Shown piece after piece: positions 8,917 through 17,260 of a DNA stretch of 64,000 nucleotides. The stretch lies in NCBI GenBank assembly GCA_902625215.1, contig CACOAO010000010.1, forward strand, positions 1 through 64,000. The letters run 5' to 3'. The first letter of the stretch is position 1. The number at the start of each line of letters is the position of its first letter. The notes under the pieces are model-generated. The model saw nothing but the letters and a program-made list of their open reading frames with translations. It searched no databases and was not told where the DNA came from. This DNA is from an uncultured SAR116 cluster alpha proteobacterium. Its GTDB lineage: Bacteria > Pseudomonadota > Alphaproteobacteria > Puniceispirillales > Marisalimonadaceae. The position numbers and the translations under genes are program-made.

Positions 8917-10881
8917 TTAAAATTTCGCCTCTACACCTAAAAACAAAGTTCTTCCAGGTTGTGGATAAACATAAGCTTTATTATCCCAACTTTTAATTAA
9001 ATTTGTATAATATCTTTTATTTAATAAATTATTAACTGATCCTTTAATAGTGATATTTTTTATTTTGTAATTAATATTAAAATCCACAACCTGATAAGAC
9101 TTAGATTTAGGTAATATATGATTTGGGTCATTACCGGATCTTTTCTGACCAATATACTTATAATTAACTGAGAAATCAGTTTGTTTATCAAAATTAAAGT
9201 ATAAAGAAGTGTTTCCTGATAGCCTTGGAACGTAAGGTGTTTCGTTACCTTTTTCAACGCCTTCAGTAAAATGTGAATCAATATAATTTATATTAGAAAC
9301 AAATTTAAAATTTGGATTTATTAATGTGTCAAATTCTAATTCGACACCTTGCTGAACAGAAGGATCAAAATTTTGGTTAGCAAATGCAGTCGAATTATAA
9401 ACAATCTGATTTTTAATAAGTGATCTATATAAAGCTACATTATAATTTGAGTCATTTGATTTTATTTTATGACCAATTTCAATATCATGGGAATATTGAT
9501 GTTTAATATCAGTAGACATTGGATTAGGACTAACTAAAGAAATAATTTCGTCTAATCTTGGTGATCTGAATGACCTTGAAATATGACCAAAAAAGTTTCT
9601 ATTATTGTCTAAAATATAATTAAAACCTAATGACCAAGCATGATTTTGTCTTACCCGAGATAATAAACTACTTTTGTTGGTATAGTTGTCTGCATCTAAA
9701 TCATAGTAATGCTTTCTGAAGCCAGCCTCATATTCAATATTAGAATTAGTTGTATTTGAGAATTTGATTAAAGCAAATGGTTCAACAATTTTTTGAGAAG
9801 CAATGTTGTTATATGGAGTGCCAGCCCAATTGTTACCTATGGCTCTATAACTTGAATTATAATGATCAATACCAAAATTAGCGTCCACATTAAGATCATT
9901 ATTAATAAATTTTTTGTTTAATTTAGAGCTCAAAGTGTAAGTACTCAAGTCCGTTTTTGCTTTTATATTCACCCCACTATACATCGATGAAGTTTTTTGA
10001 TCTTTTTCTTCATACTTTAAAGTTGTTAAGGTTTTTCCTCTTGTAAATTTTTTCTCATTATTTAGCTTCCATGACTGAATTTTTTCTTCTGCAAAACTGT
10101 CTATAGAGCCTGATCTTACAAATCTAGGACGAGTATAAAAGTCGGTTAATGTTATACTTCCTGGTAATCCAGTATATTCGTCAGAATAATTAAGACTAGC
10201 AGAATATCTGGTTAGGGGATCTTTTAAAAAAGATAGATTAAATTGAAATGTGTCATTTTCAAACTTATTATTTTCTCTATAACCTTTGCTGTTGCTCGTT
10301 GATGCAAAAGTTTGTAAGACAAAATCCTTTATATTTTTATTAATTGAAACAGAATTTTCTTTAGAACTAAAAGATTTAATAGATGATTTAATATTAACTT
10401 CATCTTCCAAATACTTAGGATTTTTTGTAATAATATTGATTGATCCACCAACAGCTCCGTCTCCATGAATAACAGTCGAAGATCCACCTTTTAAAATTTG
10501 AATTTCATAAATATTATCTATTGGAATTCTTGATAGATTTGCACCTGCAATAGTCATGTCAGATAAACGAACTCCATCTACAAGTATCATAATATTTCTT
10601 GATGCTTGCTCTCCAAAACCTCTCATTCTTACAGTCGATTTTGCATCCATCCCATAGTAGAGATTTTCGAAAAAAATCCCTGAATATTTTGATAGTAAAT
10701 CACCAAGAGTTTTATATGATGAATTACTAATAGTTTTGTAATTTATTATTTTAGTAGAACTACCAACAACACCTCTTTCAATCATTGAAGGATAAATAGT
10801 AATACGAATAGGTTTTTCATCATCAGCAAAAGAGTTAGATATATTGAAAAAAAACGATATTATTAAGATTAAATATGCCAT
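8917..10881 (-). CDS. btuB: TonB-dependent outer-membrane receptor, BtuB-like
   Basis: A 654-residue outer-membrane active transporter. It has a signal peptide (hydrophobic MAYLILIISFFFN, cleavage likely after SFA), then a plug domain with GDLLSKYSGIFF, RMRGFGEQASRNIMILVDG and GSSTVIHGDGAVGGSINI, then a 22-strand-type barrel ending in PGRTLFLGVEAKF with the terminal Phe needed for barrel assembly. It starts with ATG preceded by an excellent AGGAGGT. The cobalamin riboswitch directly upstream makes vitamin B12 or another corrinoid the likely cargo. The TonB-ExbB-ExbD and BtuFCD parts are not in the window. Confidence 0.88.
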   Translation of the reverse strand: MAYLILIISFFFNISNSFADDEKPIRITIYPSMIERGVVGSSTKIINYKTISNSSYKTLGDLLSKYSGIFFENLYYGMDAKSTVRMRGFGEQASRNIMILVDGVRLSDMTIAGANLSRIPIDNIYEIQILKGGSSTVIHGDGAVGGSINIITKNPKYLEDEVNIKSSIKSFSSKENSVSINKNIKDFVLQTFASTSNSKGYRENNKFENDTFQFNLSFLKDPLTRYSASLNYSDEYTGLPGSITLTDFYTRPRFVRSGSIDSFAEEKIQSWKLNNEKKFTRGKTLTTLKYEEKDQKTSSMYSGVNIKAKTDLSTYTLSSKLNKKFINNDLNVDANFGIDHYNSSYRAIGNNWAGTPYNNIASQKIVEPFALIKFSNTTNSNIEYEAGFRKHYYDLDADNYTNKSSLLSRVRQNHAWSLGFNYILDNNRNFFGHISRSFRSPRLDEIISLVSPNPMSTDIKHQYSHDIEIGHKIKSNDSNYNVALYRSLIKNQIVYNSTAFANQNFDPSVQQGVELEFDTLINPNFKFVSNINYIDSHFTEGVEKGNETPYVPRLSGNTSLYFNFDKQTDFSVNYKYIGQKRSGNDPNHILPKSKSYQVVDFNINYKIKNITIKGSVNNLLNKRYYTNLIKSWDNKAYVYPQPGRTLFLGVEAKF

Positions 10882-10959
10882 CTTTACCTCCTAGCAAAGC
10901 AAATTAATGAGCCAAAGCTCAAGTGATTTAGTCGCTAGACGATAAATATTACACGTGCC

Positions 10960-11166
10960 ATCTACTCTACCCGGAAGCTGACAAAGCGACAATTTATGGC
11001 AGGTCTCCTGGCTTATGCTTCACAGCTTAGGCAGCCTTCCCAGAAAATTTCCAGTGGCATAATTGCCCTTACTCAGCATTTACAGTTGCGGGGACAGCTT
11101 TGGCTTTCAATTCTAACGAATTACCAAATTCCCATTTTAAGCTTGAAGAAGTCTTCAAAGCACCAT
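10960..11166 (-). promoter_or_regulatory. Cobalamin (B12) riboswitch
   Basis: On the minus strand the leader carries the class hallmarks: the GGTGC start of the aptamer near 11160, AAGCTGTCCCCGCAACTG about two-thirds of the way up, GCCACTGG, and the B12 box AAGCCAGGAGACCTGCC (10998-11014). Downstream, AGCGAC (10931-10936 on the plus strand as gtcgct) can pair with GTCGCT (10984-10989), and a small TGAGC/GCTCA hairpin (10908-10921) precedes the Shine-Dalgarno. This suggests control of ribosome access to the receptor gene. The 3' limit of the aptamer is approximate. Confidence 0.95.
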
Positions 11167-11175
11167 AAATATTTA

Positions 11176-11205
11176 ATTATGAGATTATTTTTGTAATTAA
11201 AGCAA
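11176..11205 (-). promoter_or_regulatory. Promoter before the cobalamin riboswitch
   Basis: Minus strand: -35 TTGCTT (11200-11205), 18-base spacer, -10 CATAAT (11176-11181), just upstream of the aptamer start. Confidence 0.5.
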
Positions 11206-11227
11206 GTTAAAATTTAAATTTGATGTA

Positions 11228-12055
11228 ATGAAGTTAACTATCATTGGAAATGGGTACACAGCACAATTTTTGGCAGAAAGTGCACTAGAGTCAGGGTATG
11301 AAATTTCTATAATCACAAGAAATATTTCAAATCCTAAAAAAAATATACATTATTTAAATTTCTTTGATTCCAATAATGTTGAAAAAAAATTAACTAATGA
11401 AAATGTAATTTCAACTGTACCATTTAATGAAGAAGGTCTGGATCCTGTTTTAAAAAAATACAAAAAGTCAATTTCTTTAAATAAGAACATTATTATATAT
11501 TATTCCGCCACATCAGTATATGGAAGTGGAACTGTTGATGAGGAAACTATACCATTACCTAAATATGAAAGAGGTTTTAAGCGACTTAGTTGCGAAAAAG
11601 AATGGATTAAAACAAATTCACGGGCATCAATCTTCAGAATATCAGGTATTTACGGCCCGAACAGACATCCTATGGTCAAATATCTCCAAGGAGATAATAA
11701 AGTTATTGTAAAAGATGATTATGTGTCGAATAGAATACATGTAGAAGACTTATCTTCATTAACTATTCAATTTATAAAAAACAACTGCACTGAAAAAATT
11801 TTAAATATAAGTGATCAAAACAAAATAAGTAACTATGACGCAATAAAATTCGTTTGTAATGAATTAAATTTAGTAAGTCCAAAAGTAATAAAATATGATC
11901 CAAAAAAAAATTCTCAAATGTTAAAATCCTTCTATGAAGTTAATAGGACTGTAACAAGTAAGATTATTAATAATAATATTAGTTACAAATTCAAACATCC
12001 TGAATATAAATTTGCTTTACTCGACTTAACTAAATCATTATTAGATAATGATTAA
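11228..12055 (+). CDS. NAD(P)-binding epimerase/dehydratase-like protein (extended SDR)
   Basis: A 275-residue protein with an N-terminal Rossmann fold (KLTIIGNGYTAQFLA, a glycine-rich variant of GxxGxxG). YYSATSVYG carries the Ser and Tyr of the extended SDR active site, RISGIYGP is typical of the family, and NRIHVEDL is the later conserved His-Val-Glu-Asp stretch. The Lys expected four residues after the active-site Tyr is not evident (YGSGT), so activity as a classical epimerase is doubtful. It most resembles YeeZ-type proteins of unknown role. ATG at 11228 follows an abortive ATG-TAA. It is co-directional with fpr, 20 bases downstream. Confidence 0.7.
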   Translation: MKLTIIGNGYTAQFLAESALESGYEISIITRNISNPKKNIHYLNFFDSNNVEKKLTNENVISTVPFNEEGLDPVLKKYKKSISLNKNIIIYYSATSVYGSGTVDEETIPLPKYERGFKRLSCEKEWIKTNSRASIFRISGIYGPNRHPMVKYLQGDNKVIVKDDYVSNRIHVEDLSSLTIQFIKNNCTEKILNISDQNKISNYDAIKFVCNELNLVSPKVIKYDPKKNSQMLKSFYEVNRTVTSKIINNNISYKFKHPEYKFALLDLTKSLLDND

Positions 12056-12075
12056 ATTCTTCTAGGAATAAGATC

Positions 12076-12852
12076 TTGTCAAAATTTTCAAAAAATTTTC
12101 AAAAAGTAACACAAGTAAAACATTGGACTGAAGATTTATTTTCTTTTCGCATCACTCGACCAAAAAGTTTCAAATTTAGATCAGGTGAGTTTGTAATGAT
12201 TGGCCTTCTTGATAGTAATGATAAACCAATTTTAAGAGCTTATTCTATTTGTTCACCAAGTTGGTCTGATGAATTAGAATTTTATTCTATTAAAGTAAAA
12301 GATGGTCCATTAACCTCAAAATTAAAAAATATAAAGATTGGTGATGAAATTATTATGATACCTAAGTCAACTGGCACACTAGTTTTAGATGCACTAAAAC
12401 CAGGAAAAAGATTATTTTTACTATCCTCAGGAACAGGGTTTGCTCCATTTGCAGCACTTATAAGAGAGCCAGAAACTTATGAAAGATTTAAAAATATTGT
12501 TGTAACGCATACGTGCAGAATGATTACTGAATTATCTTATAGTCAAAGTATAATAAAAGAATGTAAGAATGACGAATTAATAAAAGAATTTATAGACAAT
12601 AAATTATTAAGCTATCATTCTACAACTAGAGATTCTTATATTTTTAATGGCAGAATTACTGAACTCATATCAACTAATAAATTATTTAATGATTTAAAAA
12701 TTAATTCAATATCATCAGATGACAGATTTATGTTTTGTGGTTCAATGGGACTAAATAATGATCTCAAAAAAATTATGATTAAAAACAATCTCAGTGAAGG
12801 AGCCAACAATAATCCAGGAGAATTTGTTTTAGAAAAGGCATTTGTAGATTAA
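12076..12852 (+). CDS. fpr: Ferredoxin/flavodoxin-NADP+ reductase
   Basis: FAD enzyme of 258 residues that exchanges electrons between NADPH and ferredoxin or flavodoxin. RAYSICSP is the FAD-binding RxYS motif, LLSSGTGFAPFAAL is the NADP-binding loop, MFCGSMGL lies in the NADP domain, and the C-terminus FVLEKAFVD matches the bacterial subclass in which the end covers the flavin. The start is TTG (12076-12078) with TAGGAA about eight bases before; no in-frame ATG fits. It ends one base from the convergent SDR gene. It could feed electrons to Fe-S assembly or oxidative-stress repair; no partner is adjacent. Confidence 0.9.
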   Translation: MSKFSKNFQKVTQVKHWTEDLFSFRITRPKSFKFRSGEFVMIGLLDSNDKPILRAYSICSPSWSDELEFYSIKVKDGPLTSKLKNIKIGDEIIMIPKSTGTLVLDALKPGKRLFLLSSGTGFAPFAALIREPETYERFKNIVVTHTCRMITELSYSQSIIKECKNDELIKEFIDNKLLSYHSTTRDSYIFNGRITELISTNKLFNDLKINSISSDDRFMFCGSMGLNNDLKKIMIKNNLSEGANNNPGEFVLEKAFVD

Positions 12853-12853
12853 A

Positions 12854-13573
12854 TTACCATTTTTCTATATCTGGTCTAAGCTCTACATCAAATGACCAAG
12901 CAGAACGTTTCTGTTGTGAAATTCTAAAAATTTCTTCAGCTATATCTTGTGGTTGAGCAAACTCAATATCATTTTTACTTTTTTGATGCTCTATTCTAGT
13001 TCTTGTCCATGGAGTGTTAATTGATGCATCAATTGTAATGTACGCAACATGGATACCTTGAGGACCAAAATCGCGTGCTAATGATTGTGCAAGAATTCTT
13101 TGAGCAGCTTTTGTCGGAGCAAAATATGGTGTCGAAGCTACCCCTCTATGTGCGGCGGTATTACCAGTTACAATAATAACACCTTTTTTATTTTTTAGCA
13201 TATCTGGTATTAAAAAATGAGACAAATACATAAGTGAAGTCGTATTAATTCTAAAGTTTTGTTCCAGCCATTCTGGTTTGCCTTGTAATAAAAATTCGAA
13301 GTTACCTTTAACAGCATTATGTATTAAAACTTCAGGAGCAGCCATTTCATTTTTAATTTTTTCACATGTATACTTCAAGTGTTGTAAATCAGACACGTCA
13401 CAAACATACCCTTTAGAACCAGGCAACTCTTTTTCAAATTTTTTTAATCTTTCTTCAGTTCTAGCTAACATTGCTATCCTATATCCAGCTCTTGCAAATC
13501 TTCTAGCTGAGTATCCACCTGTCCCCTCACCTAAACCAGTAATCATACAAACTGGCTTTTCTATATTTGACAT
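12854..13573 (-). CDS. Short-chain dehydrogenase/reductase with atypical active site
   Basis: A 239-residue Rossmann protein. CMITGLGEGTGGYSARRF at the N-terminus is a modified TGxxxGxG cofactor loop, and IHNAVKG replaces the usual NNAG. At the catalytic motif the sequence is YFAPTKAAQR: counting back four from the Lys gives Phe, not Tyr, so YxxxK has become FxxxK, and the catalytic Ser position holds Asn/Thr (VTGNTAAHRG). From memory, a subgroup of SDRs shares FAPxK, so this may be a family trait rather than damage. GGAG sits before the ATG. Function unknown. Confidence 0.82.
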   Translation of the reverse strand: MSNIEKPVCMITGLGEGTGGYSARRFARAGYRIAMLARTEERLKKFEKELPGSKGYVCDVSDLQHLKYTCEKIKNEMAAPEVLIHNAVKGNFEFLLQGKPEWLEQNFRINTTSLMYLSHFLIPDMLKNKKGVIIVTGNTAAHRGVASTPYFAPTKAAQRILAQSLARDFGPQGIHVAYITIDASINTPWTRTRIEHQKSKNDIEFAQPQDIAEEIFRISQQKRSAWSFDVELRPDIEKW

Positions 13574-13684
13574 TTGTTTACTCCACTAATTAAAATTATC
13601 TAAGCATTATTAAACAACAAAAATCATACAATGACCAATAACGAATTACGAACAAGGGATTTTATAAAAAAGTTTGAAAAAATA

Positions 13685-13760
13685 TGGTGGGCGGTGACGG
13701 TCTCGAACCGCCGACCCTCTCGGTGTAAACGAGATGCTCTACCAACTGAGCTAACCGCCC
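13685..13760 (-). tRNA. tRNA-Val (TAC)
   Basis: 76 bases with encoded CCA (13685-13687) and discriminator A. Acceptor stem GGGCGGT/ACCGCCC is perfect, anticodon loop TTTACAC gives TAC, stem TCTCG/CGAGA, T-arm GGTTCGAGACC. Confidence 0.97.
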
Positions 13761-13771
13761 TAATGGATCAG

Positions 13772-13800
13772 TTTATACGTAATTTTTTTAACAAAGACAA
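13772..13800 (-). promoter_or_regulatory. Sigma-70-type promoter of tRNA-Val
   Basis: Minus strand: -35 TTGTCT (13795-13800), 17-base spacer, -10 TATAAA (13772-13777), twelve bases before the tRNA 5' end. Confidence 0.7.
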
Positions 13801-13854
13801 TAAGTAACTTACTATTTTAATAAATAAATATTTTAAAACCAGGAAACAATTTTC

Positions 13855-14370
13855 ATGTACTCTAAATGGATTATTAATCAAATTGAATCACTTCAAATCA
13901 AGAAGAGGATTAATCTCCTAGATTTTGCATCGGGGAGTGGAAGGAATTGCATACCACTATCAAATAAAAATATTTCTGTTACAGCGATTGATAAAAATCA
14001 AGAAAAAATAAACCAGTATAAAAGTCTTAATAATATTAATACAATATGTTTCGATCTTGAAACAAATGAAGAATGGCCATTAACTAGAGAAAATTATGAT
14101 GTAATAATAGTTGTTAATTACTTATTTAGACCCAAAATAAAAAAATTAATAAATTTATTAAAGAAAGATGGGTTTTTATTTTATGAAACCTTTTCAGTTG
14201 GTAATGAGAAGTTTGGATTTCCTAAAAATCCTAATTTTTTGCTTAAAGAAGGGGAATTGTTAGATGTTTTTGCAGAAGAACTATTACCTTTAAGTTTTTA
14301 CGACGGTAAAACTGAAGAAAGAAGAGCTAGCATAAAACAAATGGCTGGTTTTAAAAAAGGCGTCTTATAA
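13855..14370 (+). CDS. Small class I SAM-dependent methyltransferase (TehB-like)
   Basis: A 171-residue protein, little more than a bare Rossmann methyltransferase core. LLDFASGSGRN is motif I (the SAM loop), VTAIDKNQEKI holds the acidic residue for the ribose, FDLETNEEWPL and YDVIIVVNYLF are motifs II and III, and GFLFYETFSVG follows. It resembles TehB/UbiE-like enzymes that methylate small molecules; the acceptor is unknown. AGGAA precedes the ATG. Its last codons and stop lie inside the terminator hairpin of the convergent hup gene. Confidence 0.8.
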   Translation: MYSKWIINQIESLQIKKRINLLDFASGSGRNCIPLSNKNISVTAIDKNQEKINQYKSLNNINTICFDLETNEEWPLTRENYDVIIVVNYLFRPKIKKLINLLKKDGFLFYETFSVGNEKFGFPKNPNFLLKEGELLDVFAEELLPLSFYDGKTEERRASIKQMAGFKKGVL

Positions 14371-14380
14371 AAAAGACGCC
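14352..14380 (-). terminator. Rho-independent terminator of hup, inside the convergent gene's end
   Basis: An 8-bp stem GGCGTCTT/AAGACGCC (14359-14366 with 14373-14380) with a 6-base loop. On the minus strand it is followed by six T (14353-14358), so it ends hup transcription 25 bases after the hup stop. On the plus strand no T-run follows. The hairpin contains the methyltransferase TAA (14368-14370). Confidence 0.85.
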
Positions 14381-14404
14381 TAATCCAAACATTAATAAAA
14401 CTAT

Positions 14405-14680
14405 TTAATTGTTAACGGCATCCTTTAATGGGCTTCCAGCTTTAAACTTTGGTTGCTTAGATGCTTTAATTTGAATTGTCTCACCTGTTCTAGGGTTTCT
14501 ACCTGTAGTAGCGGCACGGTTAGCAACAGAAAAAGTTCCAAAACCAACTATACGCACATCACCACCTGATTTTAGAGCATTGGTGATTGACTCAAAAACT
14601 CCATCAACTGCTTTTGCAGCATCTACTTTGGAAAGACCCGATGCGTCAGCAACACTTGCAACTAATTCATTCTTATTCAT
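14405..14680 (-). CDS. hup: HU-family histone-like DNA-binding protein
   Basis: A 91-residue nucleoid protein that binds and bends DNA as a dimer. MNKNELVASVADASGLSK is the usual N-terminal helix pair, VRIVGFGTFSV the dimer core, and RNPRTGETIQI the DNA-grasping arm with the intercalating Pro. It begins with ATG after GGAGGT. It closes the tig-clpP-clpX-lon-hup series, the usual gene order in proteobacteria, and has a strong terminator. IHF subunits are the alternative, but position beside lon and the HU-type sequence favour HU. Confidence 0.95.
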   Translation of the reverse strand: MNKNELVASVADASGLSKVDAAKAVDGVFESITNALKSGGDVRIVGFGTFSVANRAATTGRNPRTGETIQIKASKQPKFKAGSPLKDAVNN

Positions 14681-14786
14681 TCGTACCTCCGTAATATGTT
14701 AGTATTTATATTGATTTAAATGATATTACCCTATAAAGCTAGAAAATAAAGCTAATTATTATCAACAAAATAAAAAAATCAGATAA

Positions 14787-17174
14787 TTAATGTGAAATAC
14801 TAGTTTTATCAGGATTATCACTTTCGTTGTGAGATATTTTACTAGCGTCTAATATGTTTAATTCTTGAGGAGCATCAACTAAAGCATTTGAGATAACTTC
14901 ATCTATAGAGTTAACTGTAATGATCTTTAATTCATTTTTAATATTGTCAGGTATATCAACGAGATCTTTTTTATTATCCTCCGGTATTAAAACTGTCTTT
15001 ATACCACCTCTTTTAGCAGCCAAAAGTTTTTCTTTTAAACCACCAATAGGTAGAACTCTTCCCCTTAAAGTTATCTCCCCTGTCATACCAACAAAATTTT
15101 TTACTTTTATCTCTGTTAAAGCTGATACTATACTTGTAACCATAGCAACACCGGCCGATGGACCATCTTTTGGGGTCGCACCTTCAGGTACGTGTACATG
15201 AACGTCTAGTTTTTCAATGTCAAAAGGGTCCAAACCAAAAGAAAATGCTTTTGATCTTATGAAAAATTCGGCAGCTTGAACTGACTCTTTCATAACGTCG
15301 CCAAGTTTTCCAGTCGCAGTCACTTTACCTTTACCTTTTACTTTAACGGCCTCTATAGATAATAATTCGCCTCCAACCTCAGTCCATGCCAATCCGGTTG
15401 TAATACCAACTAAATCTGTTTTTTCTATCTCTAATCTTTGATAAATAGGTACACCTAATAACTCAGTTAAATTATTTTTTGTTACTGTAATTGATTTAGC
15501 CTCATTTTTTTCAATTATTGTTACAACTTTTCTAGTTAATTTAGCAAGTTGTCTCTCCAAATTTCTAACACCAGCTTCTCTGGTGTATGATTGAATAATA
15601 ATTTTTAGAGTTTGATCATTAATTGAAAATTCTGTTTTTTTAAGTTTACAATTATCCATTTGCTTTGGTAATAGGTGCCTTTTGGCTATTTCTAGTTTTT
15701 CGTCTTCCGTGTAACCAGGCAATCTGATTACCTCCATTCTATCTAACAAAGCTTGTGGCATGTTTAGAGTATTTGAAGTTGTTATAAAAAATACTTTTGA
15801 CAAGTCATAATCAACTTCAAGGTAATGATCTTGAAATGTCTTATTTTGTTCAGGGTCCAAAACTTCTAATAAAGCTGAAGTAGGATCACCTCTATAATCA
15901 TTTCCTAATTTATCTATTTCATCCAATAAAAACAACGGGTTAACGGATGACGATTTTTTCATGCCATGAATAATTTTACCTGGCAATGATCCAATATAGG
16001 TTCTTCTATGGCCTCTAATTTCTGCTTCATCCCTAACACCACCTAAGGCCATTCTTATATATTGCCTTCCAGTTGCTTCCGCAATGGATTTACCTAATGA
16101 AGTCTTACCAACACCTGGTGGACCGACCAAACATAATATTGGTCCTTTAATCTCATTAGTTCTTTTTTGAACAGCAAGATATTCTATAATTCTATCTTTA
16201 ACTTTTTCTAATCCATAGTGATCGTTATCCAAAATTTCTCTTGCATTTACAATATCAGATTTAACTTTATCTGTTTTTTTCCATGGAATTGACACTAACC
16301 ATTCTATATAAGATCTTACAACTGTAGCTTCGGCACTCATTGGACTCATATTTCTAAGTTTTTTTAGTTCAGATAAAGCTTTTTCCTTTGCATCTTTACT
16401 CAGTTTAGCTTTGTTAATTTTATCTTCAAATTCATCGAATTCATTTTTTCCATCTTCTGACGTGCCAAGTTCTTTTTGAATGGCCTTTAATTGCTCATTT
16501 AAATAATACTCTCTTTGTGTTTTTTCCATTTGTTTTTTTACGCTACTTCTAATTTTCCTCTCTGAGCTAAGTATCTCAATTTCTTTTTCAATTTTTGAAG
16601 AAAGTGTTTTTGCTCTTTTAATTTCGTCAGTCATTTCAAGAAAAGATTGCTTTTCTTCGATAGAAAATACCAGATGATTAACAATTGTGTCTGATAATAC
16701 ATCTACATCATTAATATCCGATATTGTTGATAAAATATCAGTATTTATTTTACCATTCAGTTTGGCAAATTTTTCAAAAGAATTTTTTAAAATTTTTATA
16801 GTTTCATTATTTGCACTTTTTTTAGAAATGTCAGTCTTTAAGACAGATAATTTAGCACTTAAGAATGTATCAGAGGGAATTATTTCATTAATTTTACATC
16901 TAAATTTTCCCTCAACTAACACTTTAACTGTACCGTCAGGTAATTTTAACATTTGCAGTATCGTTCCTAATGTGCCCATTTCAAAGAGGTCTTTTGGATC
17001 AGGATCTTCAATAGATGATTTTCTTTGAGTCAGTAGAACTATTTCTTTGTTTTCTTCCATAACATTTTCAAGAGCGTTTATTGATTTTAATCTTCCTACA
17101 AATAATGGTGCTATCATATTTGGGAAGATTACAATATCTCTTAGAGGTAATATTGGGTAAGTTAAACTAGTCAA
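14787..17174 (-). CDS. lon: ATP-dependent protease Lon (LonA)
   Basis: A 795-residue cytosolic AAA+ protease, close to the standard length. The N-terminal substrate domain begins PILPLRDIVIFPNM, a coiled region follows (KKQMEKTQREYYLNEQLKA), then the AAA+ module with GPPGVGKTSL and FLLDEIDK, and the protease domain with PKDGPSAGVAM (catalytic Ser) and GGLKEKLLAAKRGG (catalytic Lys). The start is TTG (17172-17174) with AAGGA seven bases before. A ten-codon out-of-frame ORF (ATG at 17201-17203) ends in a TGA overlapping that TTG. It lies between clpX and hup. Confidence 0.97.
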   Translation of the reverse strand: MTSLTYPILPLRDIVIFPNMIAPLFVGRLKSINALENVMEENKEIVLLTQRKSSIEDPDPKDLFEMGTLGTILQMLKLPDGTVKVLVEGKFRCKINEIIPSDTFLSAKLSVLKTDISKKSANNETIKILKNSFEKFAKLNGKINTDILSTISDINDVDVLSDTIVNHLVFSIEEKQSFLEMTDEIKRAKTLSSKIEKEIEILSSERKIRSSVKKQMEKTQREYYLNEQLKAIQKELGTSEDGKNEFDEFEDKINKAKLSKDAKEKALSELKKLRNMSPMSAEATVVRSYIEWLVSIPWKKTDKVKSDIVNAREILDNDHYGLEKVKDRIIEYLAVQKRTNEIKGPILCLVGPPGVGKTSLGKSIAEATGRQYIRMALGGVRDEAEIRGHRRTYIGSLPGKIIHGMKKSSSVNPLFLLDEIDKLGNDYRGDPTSALLEVLDPEQNKTFQDHYLEVDYDLSKVFFITTSNTLNMPQALLDRMEVIRLPGYTEDEKLEIAKRHLLPKQMDNCKLKKTEFSINDQTLKIIIQSYTREAGVRNLERQLAKLTRKVVTIIEKNEAKSITVTKNNLTELLGVPIYQRLEIEKTDLVGITTGLAWTEVGGELLSIEAVKVKGKGKVTATGKLGDVMKESVQAAEFFIRSKAFSFGLDPFDIEKLDVHVHVPEGATPKDGPSAGVAMVTSIVSALTEIKVKNFVGMTGEITLRGRVLPIGGLKEKLLAAKRGGIKTVLIPEDNKKDLVDIPDNIKNELKIITVNSIDEVISNALVDAPQELNILDASKISHNESDNPDKTSISH

Positions 17175-17260
17175 GGTTCTATCCTTTTAAAAGTTGAGGC
17201 CATATGATGTATATAATTAGTAAATGATATTTTTTTTTTAAGTTTCAAGTTCAAAATACA

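Noticed and set aside
10996-11196. A 66-codon plus-strand frame between btuB and the epimerase-like gene
   Set aside because: It is the complement of the cobalamin riboswitch, whose conserved boxes explain the sequence; no ribosome-binding site.
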